Shown in pieces: positions 6,583-12,586 of a stretch of DNA of 18,359 nt. The notes below the pieces were generated by a model. The model was not told where the DNA came from. It searched no databases and saw only the letters and a list, made by a program, of their open reading frames with translations. The position numbers and the translations under genes were made by a program. This stretch comes from Candidatus Segatella mututuai (GTDB taxonomy: Bacteria > Bacteroidota > Bacteroidia > Bacteroidales > Bacteroidaceae): NCBI GenBank assembly GCA_002439605.1, contig DJOI01000015.1, positions 1-18,359 on the forward strand, read 5' to 3'. Within the stretch, counting starts at the first letter, position 1. The number at the start of each line of letters is the position of its first letter.

Positions 6583-8100
6583 ATGAAAAAGAGAGAAGCT
6601 ATATTTTATATATTGTGTGTGGTCTCCGGGCTGATGACAGCCTCGTGTGTGGATGACGACAGTTTTACGACATCTACAAGCGATGTGTTGTCTTTTTCCG
6701 TCGATACACTGAGTTTGGACACTACATTTTCCAATGTTCCTACTCCCACCAAGACCATGTGGGTTTACAATCGCTCGGGCAAGGGCATCAGATGTCAGTC
6801 CGTGCGGTTGGAAAGTGGCAATCAAAATGGCTTTAGGGTCAACGTGGATGGCTCTTATCTCGGACAGTCAACGGGCTTTCAGGCTCAGGACGTGGAAATA
6901 CGCAAAGGAGACAGCATCAGGGTGTTTGTTGAGCTTACCTCCAAAACGCAGTATACGGATACACCGAATTTGGTGGAAGATAATCTTGTATTCTTGCTTG
7001 AGAGTGGTGTGCAACAGAAGGTAAACCTGAACGCATACTCTTGGGACGCTTTGTTGTGGAAAGACGGAATGACGGTTGGCAAGGGAGAGAGGAGAGTGAT
7101 TTCGAACCAAGGTAAACCTATCGTCGTGTATGGAGGAATAAAGGTGGACAGTGCTGCCACGCTTTCCATCGAACCAGGTGTGAAACTTTATTTTCACGAG
7201 AATGCCGGACTCGATGTATATGGAACACTGAAGGTGGAAGGTAAAAAAGGCAACGAGGTGTTGTTGCGGGGCGACCGCATTGACAATATGTTCGATTATC
7301 TGCCTTACGACCGCACTCCTGGTCAGTGGCAAGGTGTGCGACTTCATGGTTCTTCCGTTGAAAACAAAATACAGTTTGCTGATATTCATAGTGCGTATAA
7401 TGGCATATTGGTAGATTCTTGCCATGACGAAAATGTATCGAGACGCTCGAAATTGGAGCTGTCGCAGTCTACTATCCATAATTGCCAGGGGTATGGTGTC
7501 ATGGTCGACTCTGCCGCTATAGTTAAGATAGAGAACTGCCAGATATCCAATACGTTGGAGAATTGTCTCTATGTATATGGCGGCTCGGTAGCAATGAACT
7601 ATACAACGTTGGCTCAATTCTATCCCTTTGATTATCGTCGTAAGCCAGCATTGGGATTCAAGGCACCTGTTTATCAGCTGGACGTAACCAATTCGCTGGT
7701 CACAGGTTATGCCGACGACGAAGTGGTATGGACACCTGTAGAGGAACAACCTCTGAAAGCCAACTTCAGCTACAGTGTATTGCGTACGGTGGAGATGGAA
7801 GACAAGGATAAGGAAAAATATCCAGATGTTGTCTTTGGCGACAGCATTCTCTATGAGAAAGGCGACTCTTTGGAACGTGAAGGAAAATACATTTTCTTCG
7901 GGAAAAAACATTTTGTGAAATTTGATACAGATAATTTCGTCTACGACTTCCGTCTTCGAGACAACTCTGCTGCAGTGGGATGGGCCAATCCAAAGACAAC
8001 GATGCCCGACAGGGATGGCAATGAACGAGATGCGGAGAAGCCAGATGCAGGATGTTTTCAGCATCAGGAAAAGGCAGAAGATAACGAGGATGATAAATAA
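6583..8100 (+). CDS. Surface lipoprotein with right-handed parallel beta-helix
   Basis: The protein has 505 residues. The N-terminus has a lipoprotein signal with lipobox LMTASC (Cys22), followed by Val-Asp-Asp-Asp. Acidic residues just after the lipidated Cys are the Bacteroidetes surface-export signal, so an outer-face location is likely. Residues about 40-150 are a beta-rich domain (SFSVDTLSLDTTFSNVPTPT is typical of Bacteroidales lipoproteins of this kind). Residues about 180-400 carry short beta-helix rungs: GGIKVDSAATLSIEPGVKLY, LDVYGTLKVEG, NKIQFADIHSAYNGILV, STIHNCQGYGVMV, NCQISNTLENCLYV. The tail (about 470-492; PDRDGNERD..PDAGCFQ) matches the end of choice-of-anchor/beta-helix proteins. 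No catalytic lyase or hydrolase residues can be assigned; a binding or structural role is likely. The TPR gene downstream starts 13 to 70 bp after its stop, suggesting co-transcription. No clear -7 box was found upstream. Confidence 0.8.
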   Translation: MKKREAIFYILCVVSGLMTASCVDDDSFTTSTSDVLSFSVDTLSLDTTFSNVPTPTKTMWVYNRSGKGIRCQSVRLESGNQNGFRVNVDGSYLGQSTGFQAQDVEIRKGDSIRVFVELTSKTQYTDTPNLVEDNLVFLLESGVQQKVNLNAYSWDALLWKDGMTVGKGERRVISNQGKPIVVYGGIKVDSAATLSIEPGVKLYFHENAGLDVYGTLKVEGKKGNEVLLRGDRIDNMFDYLPYDRTPGQWQGVRLHGSSVENKIQFADIHSAYNGILVDSCHDENVSRRSKLELSQSTIHNCQGYGVMVDSAAIVKIENCQISNTLENCLYVYGGSVAMNYTTLAQFYPFDYRRKPALGFKAPVYQLDVTNSLVTGYADDEVVWTPVEEQPLKANFSYSVLRTVEMEDKDKEKYPDVVFGDSILYEKGDSLEREGKYIFFGKKHFVKFDTDNFVYDFRLRDNSAAVGWANPKTTMPDRDGNERDAEKPDAGCFQHQEKAEDNEDDK

Positions 8101-8113
8101 ATAAGGGATAATA

Positions 8114-8803
8114 TTGGCAAACGACCGGAAATATATACAGAACTTGCTACATAAGGGCAAAGGGTTGGTCGTGAGATGGCTAACCCTTGTTGCTTTTGTT
8201 TTCGTTTGTCTTTGGGCGCAAGCCCAGAGCACTCCAACAAACAACAAGCAAAAAGATGCCGAGCAATTGGGCAAGGCCTTGGAATATTTCGCTTCCAAGA
8301 AATATCATGAGTGCCTGCTTATCTTGCAGGGACTGGACAAGCAATATCGCCTGAACCCTCGTTATAAAGCATATTTGGGTGTATGCCACTATTACGAGTG
8401 GGACTATGAAAATGCCGTCAAACAACTGACAGTGGCAATTCCTAAGTTGGTGAACTTTGCGCCTCACGAACGGTCTTTTTACTATTGGGCATTGGCAGAG
8501 AGCTATTTCAATCTCAGGCGTTATGACGAAGCTGCTTCCTGTTATCACGAAATGCTTAAGTTGTGCTACGAGAAAGAGCGTGGCGAGGTATATTATCGCT
8601 TAGGCTTCTGCAGTCTGTTTGGAGAAGACTGGGCTTTTGCCTGGAGTAACTTTTACGCAGCCTGGAACTATTTTCATAGGTATCGTCCAGGTGAGGAACA
8701 GGCTCGCATGGCGCAGATAGAGAATATGCTGAGGGCTTTGAATGGCAAAGTGGCAAGCGAGGCGTTAATGCATATTGGCATCAATGAAGCTAAAGGGAAG
8801 TAA
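8114..8803 (+). CDS. Exported tetratricopeptide-repeat protein
   Basis: The longest frame is 229 residues from a TTG at 8114. A GTG at 8171 gives a 210-residue protein with a conventional signal peptide (RWLTLVAFVFVCLWAQAQS) and may be the true start. The frame has no ATG before the mature part. After cleavage near AQAQ, helical TPR-type repeats follow: LGKALEYFASKKYHECLLIL, YLGVCHYYEWDYENAVKQLT, YYWALAESYFNLRRYDEAAS and YYRLGFCSLFGEDWAFAWSN. Their small-large residue pattern and tyrosines are typical of TPRs. It is probably a periplasmic partner scaffold for the lipoprotein encoded just upstream. Its last 39 bp overlap the 3' end of the opposite-strand cytidine deaminase gene. Confidence 0.8.
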   Translation: MANDRKYIQNLLHKGKGLVVRWLTLVAFVFVCLWAQAQSTPTNNKQKDAEQLGKALEYFASKKYHECLLILQGLDKQYRLNPRYKAYLGVCHYYEWDYENAVKQLTVAIPKLVNFAPHERSFYYWALAESYFNLRRYDEAASCYHEMLKLCYEKERGEVYYRLGFCSLFGEDWAFAWSNFYAAWNYFHRYRPGEEQARMAQIENMLRALNGKVASEALMHIGINEAKGK

Positions 8804-9244
8804 GTCCTTGATACTTTCGAACACGTAGATGCCTTTTGTGCCGTAGAGCAAAATACGTACTGGTTGTTTGTAACGGTCTTCTATCTCGAGTACCACTTGT
8901 CGGCAGGCACCACAAGGCGATATGGGATCCTTCAGCAATCCATTGTCATTTCTTGCTGCTATGGCAAGGGTTGTGATAGGTTGGTCGGGATGATTGGCCT
9001 GTGCGGCAAATATGGCTGTTCGTTCTGCGCATAGTCCTGAAGGGAAAGCAGCATTCTCCTGATTGGCTCCAATGACAATTTCTCCGTTAGCCAACAGGCA
9101 GGCTGCTCCTACATGAAAATGGCTGTATCGTGCATACGAATTGTTGGTGGCATTGATGGCTTTTTGTACCAACGCTTGTTCTGCGGATGGCAACTCGTTG
9201 GGTTGTACCAATAGGTAATTGATGGCTGTTGTCAGTTGTTTCAT
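8765..9244 (-). CDS. cdd: Cytidine deaminase
   Basis: The protein has 159 residues, the usual size for a tetrameric-type cytidine deaminase. It converts cytidine and deoxycytidine to uridine and deoxyuridine in pyrimidine salvage (cytosol). The zinc site is complete: Cys72-Ala-Glu74 (catalytic Glu) in SGLCAERTAIF and Cys111/Cys114 in SPCGACRQVVLE. The substrate-binding region YSHFHVGAACLLANGEIVIG, then NQENAAFPSG, is also intact. The ATG at 9244 follows an A-rich leader. It is the last gene of a minus-strand trio, 24 bp after the M64 peptidase gene, and its 3' end overlaps the convergent TPR gene by 39 bp. Confidence 0.95.
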   Translation of the reverse strand: MKQLTTAINYLLVQPNELPSAEQALVQKAINATNNSYARYSHFHVGAACLLANGEIVIGANQENAAFPSGLCAERTAIFAAQANHPDQPITTLAIAARNDNGLLKDPISPCGACRQVVLEIEDRYKQPVRILLYGTKGIYVFESIKDLLPFSFIDANMH

Positions 9245-9268
9245 GTCTATTTTTTCGTTTTATGGATT

Positions 9269-10555
9269 TTATTTGGTATAGAAGTCTATGACACGACCGA
9301 TGGCTTGTCGGCAGACAGGGCAGAACTCTGGGGTCTGGTTGGTTCTCATGCGACAGTCTTGTGTTCCTCGGTATACACCTTTTAGGCTGTAGCCAGCTCC
9401 TTCGTATACACCTACCTTGGTCATCACATCTTTGGCTTTGCGTGAGAGAGGAGTGGGAATAGGAGTGCCCGGTTTGATAAGGTTTTCCCATTTTCCTTTG
9501 AAATCGACCAATGTCGTGATGTTCGGCTCCCATGGCTCCACATCGTGTGGATACATGGGAATAGTCTCGTCCTCGTATGCGTATTCGTCGGCCAGTCCTG
9601 CGAAGGAGTGTCCAAACTCGTGCACAACCACGGGCTTGAACCACTCGTTGTGGGTCATTGAGAGATTGTAGGAGTTTAGAATGCCTCCACCGCCATATTT
9701 CTCTGTGTTTACTAATATGATGATGTGTTCGTAGGGGGTACCGGCAAGCCAGTTGTGCACATCTTTGAGATGCAGTGTGGTAAGATATCTGTCGCTGTAG
9801 AAGGTGTCGAAATGCGAACTGAGTGCAGTGTTCTTCCAGATGCCTTTGGATGGTTCGCTTGTTCCGCTTTGTTCTGATTCCGATTTGACGGCTATGATGT
9901 TAAACTTGTCTTTCTTGCTCTTGAATGGTTCGTGTGCAAACAGGGCATCAGTGGCAGTCTGTGCATCCTTCAAGAACAGTCCCATCTCTTCTTGTCTGTA
10001 GCCTTCTGCCAGATAGGCAATGTGGATACAGTTTGCTGTGTCGGCTGCTTGCTGGAGTGTTACGAAAGGGGTGGGGCGCTCGCCCTTGTGCCTTATCAAG
10101 ATATCGCTGGGCACGACCTGATGAGTAAGCGTACTCATGATTTCTCGGCGATTGTTGCGCAGGTCGACGGTGATGTCTACCGTGTCTTTGGGCATGGGTA
10201 CTAAAAAGATGTTCTCGAAGCTCTTGGTTTGCGTTTGGGCTTCGGGATAGGTGAGCCATTCCTGGAAAAGTGTTGAGAAAGAATTGCGATAGATGACAAT
10301 GCCGGAATGATGGTCACGTACCGTGATTTGTCCGTTACCTTCCATGGGCAGCTCGCTGAGTCGTTTCTTCTTGCCATACCATCGGGGTATGACATTGAGT
10401 TCGTCGACCGCTATCATTTGCTGATGCGAGTTGCCCGAAAAGACATAGTCGAGTCGGAGTGTTTGGTCGACAAAGTATTTTCCAAAGTCCTGTGCGCTTG
10501 CGATGCCAGGCATCACTGTGAGGGCTATGAAGAGTGCCAATATGTTTTTTTTCAT
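9269..10555 (-). CDS. M64-family zinc metallopeptidase (IgA peptidase M64 type)
   Basis: The protein has 428 residues with a signal peptide (about 1-21, ending IASAQ). An N-terminal beta-sandwich domain (about 25-165; FVDQTLRLDYVFSG and YRNSFSTLFQEWLTYPEAQT are typical of M64 N-terminal domains) precedes the catalytic domain, which starts at about 172 with IHIAYLAEGYRQEEMGLF. The zinc motif is His312-Glu313-x-x-His316 with a downstream Asp323 (HEFGHSFAGLADEY), plus the family's CPVCRQAIGRVIDFY near the end. M64 is named for a clostridial IgA protease, but most Bacteroidales members have no tested substrate, so cleavage of IgA should not be assumed. It is exported and lies between a peptidoglycan-hydrolase-like gene (28 bp upstream) and cdd (24 bp downstream). 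Confidence 0.93.
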   Translation of the reverse strand: MKKNILALFIALTVMPGIASAQDFGKYFVDQTLRLDYVFSGNSHQQMIAVDELNVIPRWYGKKKRLSELPMEGNGQITVRDHHSGIVIYRNSFSTLFQEWLTYPEAQTQTKSFENIFLVPMPKDTVDITVDLRNNRREIMSTLTHQVVPSDILIRHKGERPTPFVTLQQAADTANCIHIAYLAEGYRQEEMGLFLKDAQTATDALFAHEPFKSKKDKFNIIAVKSESEQSGTSEPSKGIWKNTALSSHFDTFYSDRYLTTLHLKDVHNWLAGTPYEHIIILVNTEKYGGGGILNSYNLSMTHNEWFKPVVVHEFGHSFAGLADEYAYEDETIPMYPHDVEPWEPNITTLVDFKGKWENLIKPGTPIPTPLSRKAKDVMTKVGVYEGAGYSLKGVYRGTQDCRMRTNQTPEFCPVCRQAIGRVIDFYTK

Positions 10556-10583
10556 CGTTTAACCTTGCTTATTTTGTTCGTTC

Positions 10584-11510
10584 TTATCTTACTTTCAACT
10601 GTGCGCCTGGACGGATTTGATAGTCTGGTGAGAGATGGTTCATCTTGTACAGGTACTTCAAGCGTATGCCGTATTTCTGCGAGATTGTGTACATGCTTTC
10701 GCCTGGCATCACGGTGTGAGGACGATGTTTGTACTGTTTGGGAGCTTTTTTGCGTTTCTTCTTCAGATAGATGATGTCGCCTTTGTGCAGAATGGCTTTC
10801 TTGTCTCGCTCGTTGTACTTTGCCAACTTTCTCCAACTGATGTTCACCTCTCTGCCTATGCTCTTGAATGTGTCGCCTTCTCGGGCATAAAGATAGTAGT
10901 TGTCGTTGAATATATATATGGGGTGTAGTGTTCCTTCTGCATTGATGGGTACGTCTGTTCCGCTGTGAGTAGCCATGAAGCGGTCATAGCTCTTGGCTTT
11001 GTCATAGTCTTGTAGCTTATAAAGTTCTATGATTTGTATGAGCTTGTAGGCATATTGCGGGTTAGTGGCATAACCGCATGACTTGAGCCCATGAGCCCAT
11101 CCTTTGTAGTCTGTGGTGTTAAGGCTGAAGAGGCGTGAGTAACGTGGTTGTCTGGTCAGGAAGCGACTGTGGTCTTCAAAACTCTCCTTGGCATCTTTGT
11201 ACACTCTGAAGCATTCGCCACGTGCGTCGTCGTCGTGGTATTGGGTGGGGCCGGTCCAGTTGTGGCATTTGATACCAAAGTGGTTGTTGCCTTGTCTTAC
11301 GAGGTCGCTCTGTCCGGCTCTGCTCTCAAAAAGTCCTTGGGCGAGGGTGATGCTTGCGGGTATGCGGTAGCGAAGCATCTGCTCGATGGCGAGATCCTTG
11401 TACTGGTTGATGTATGTCTGATAGCTTAGGCTCCATTTCATTTGTGCGCTACTGGCAGTGCACATAAGCAACATGGCCAAGCTTGCAATATGTTTACGTA
11501 TGCATTTCAT
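10584..11510 (-). CDS. Glucosaminidase-domain protein with two LysM repeats
   Basis: The protein has 308 residues. A signal peptide (about 1-23, ending SSAQ) is followed by a GH73-type beta-N-acetylglucosaminidase domain (about 30-170). Its putative catalytic Glu62 is in ITLAQGLFESRAGQSDL, and the NNHFGIKCHNW and FRVYKDAKESFEDHSRFL motifs are typical of the family. Two LysM peptidoglycan-binding repeats follow (about 205-250 and 263-307; PHTVMPGESMYTISQKYGI is the clearest), joined by a very basic linker (KKKRKKAPKQYKHR). It should cut glycan strands of peptidoglycan in the periplasm during growth or separation. It is the first gene of the minus-strand trio; its promoter is back-to-back with that of the HPPK-like gene. 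Confidence 0.92.
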   Translation of the reverse strand: MKCIRKHIASLAMLLMCTASSAQMKWSLSYQTYINQYKDLAIEQMLRYRIPASITLAQGLFESRAGQSDLVRQGNNHFGIKCHNWTGPTQYHDDDARGECFRVYKDAKESFEDHSRFLTRQPRYSRLFSLNTTDYKGWAHGLKSCGYATNPQYAYKLIQIIELYKLQDYDKAKSYDRFMATHSGTDVPINAEGTLHPIYIFNDNYYLYAREGDTFKSIGREVNISWRKLAKYNERDKKAILHKGDIIYLKKKRKKAPKQYKHRPHTVMPGESMYTISQKYGIRLKYLYKMNHLSPDYQIRPGAQLKVR

Positions 11511-11514
11511 ATTG

Positions 11515-11522
11515 CAAAAATA
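11515..11522 (-). promoter_or_regulatory. Candidate -7 box for the glucosaminidase operon
   Basis: On the minus strand TATTTTTG matches TAnnTTTG, followed by CAAT and the ATG at 11510. The implied start site is at or within a few bases of the ATG, so the mRNA would be leaderless or nearly so. No -33 element is evident. In this AT-rich stretch a chance match is possible. Confidence 0.4.
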
Positions 11523-11542
11523 TAAAAAAATGCGGATAATGG

Positions 11543-11573
11543 TTGCTTTTTTTAAGTATTTTCACTAACTTTG
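11543..11573 (+). promoter_or_regulatory. Promoter of the HPPK-like gene
   Basis: TTG at 11543-11545 and TAACTTTG at 11566-11573 are separated by 20 bp, the expected spacing of the Bacteroidetes -33 and -7 elements. Transcription would start near 11578, some 25 nt before the GTG start at 11603. Confidence 0.7.
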
Positions 11574-11602
11574 CACAGCAAAGTACAAAAAAGGCAACTA
11601 TC

Positions 11603-12010
11603 GTGACAAAAATTATCATTTCTCTGGGTTCTAACATGCTTCCCGAACAACATATAGACCAAGCTGTTAATTTGCTACGGCAAGCTTTTGGCGAGTTGTT
11701 GCTTACCCACCGGCTGTGGACGGAGCCTATCGGGGGGGAGTGTTCCTGCAAGTTTCTGAATCTGCTGGTCATGACGACCACGACGAGTTCACAGCAGCAG
11801 GTGCAGAAAGGACTGAAGCGGATAGAGCATCTTTGTGGAAGAAAGCCTGGAGATAAGGACAAGGGAATTGTCGTGGTTGATGCCGACTTATTGCTTTACA
11901 ACGACAAGCGTTGCCATATGGATGATTGGCAACGCGATTATGTGAAGATATTGATGAAAGAACTTGATGACTCGCAAGCGGATACTGCAGCAAGCGATGG
12001 CACAGTGTGA
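11603..12010 (+). CDS. folK: HPPK-like (2-amino-4-hydroxy-6-hydroxymethyldihydropteridine diphosphokinase) protein, short and divergent
   Basis: A GTG at 11603 is chosen because the upstream in-frame codon at 11543 lies inside the promoter. The product is then 135 residues and starts MTKIIISLGSNM, the standard HPPK N-terminus. KFLNLLVMTTTTSSQQQVQK, then GLKRIEHLCGRK, aligns with the FxN..V...T...LL..L..IE...GR region, and VVDADLLLYN with the metal-binding D-x-D segment (Asp93, Asp95). HPPK transfers pyrophosphate from ATP in folate synthesis (cytosol). It departs from the family in that the conserved Pro-Arg before the D-x-D is Ile-Val (89-90), and the C-terminal 'RPFVL.PL.E' segment is replaced by RDYVKILMKEL, making it shorter than the usual 155-165 residues. 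Activity is therefore uncertain. It ends 9 bp from the convergent nrdG. Confidence 0.75.
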   Translation: MTKIIISLGSNMLPEQHIDQAVNLLRQAFGELLLTHRLWTEPIGGECSCKFLNLLVMTTTTSSQQQVQKGLKRIEHLCGRKPGDKDKGIVVVDADLLLYNDKRCHMDDWQRDYVKILMKELDDSQADTAASDGTV

Positions 12011-12019
12011 CATGCCTTG

Positions 12020-12535
12020 TCAGAGTCGTGGATTCGGGTTGTCTTTCGTGAGGTTGAGTTCTACCACTTCTCCTTTCTTTAATGATTCCTTGACATGGAT
12101 GATGCGTTGATTGCTGCTTCCACGGAAGAATAGGTCTTCATCGCGCAAGTCTTTGATGAAGGGACCGTCCACCAATACATCGATTTGTTGTAGTAGGGAA
12201 AGTTGTTTGGGATTTTTCAGTAAGTTTTCGTATCTGTATCCTGTAAAACACCAGATATTCTTGTCGCTTTCTTTGCGTATGGCCTTTGCCAGTTCTGCAA
12301 ATCCTTCAGCTTGAAACATTGGATCGCCGCCAGTGAAAGTCACATTGGCAAAGGGGTCGCTCATGATTTCTTTCATGATGTCAGCAGTCGAAGCCATGGT
12401 GCCGTTATTGATGTCCCAGGATTGTGGGTTGTGGCATTCTGGACAATGGTTGGGACAACCAGCACAATAGATAGAGGTCCGGAATCCCGGACCGTCTACC
12501 ATAGTGTCGTGTACGATGCTTAAAATGCTAATCAT
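12020..12535 (-). CDS. nrdG: Anaerobic ribonucleotide reductase activating protein (radical SAM)
   Basis: ATG at 12535 is chosen over an upstream in-frame TTG (12553), giving 171 residues (MISILSIVHDTMVDGPGFRT). The radical-SAM iron-sulfur motif Cys27-x3-Cys31-x2-Cys34 lies in CAGCPNHCPECHN, followed by PQSW typical of NrdG. FTGGDPMFQ is the SAM-binding GGE-like motif with Asp in place of Glu, also common in NrdG. IDVLVDGPFIKDLRDEDLFF, then RGSSNQRII, is a family signature. The enzyme uses SAM and a [4Fe-4S] cluster to make the glycyl radical on NrdD. It lies 51 bp downstream of nrdD in the same direction, the usual nrdDG order. Confidence 0.95.
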   Translation of the reverse strand: MISILSIVHDTMVDGPGFRTSIYCAGCPNHCPECHNPQSWDINNGTMASTADIMKEIMSDPFANVTFTGGDPMFQAEGFAELAKAIRKESDKNIWCFTGYRYENLLKNPKQLSLLQQIDVLVDGPFIKDLRDEDLFFRGSSNQRIIHVKESLKKGEVVELNLTKDNPNPRL

Positions 12536-12586
12536 CTTTTTTTTGTTATGCAATTGTCAGAATTCTCATTTTTATTTCTTCATCGC

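Noticed and set aside
6868..8298. 476-residue open frame on the minus strand
   Set aside because: It is antisense to the lipoprotein gene, which has a lipobox, export signal and beta-helix repeats; the antisense product has no recognisable motif and biased composition.
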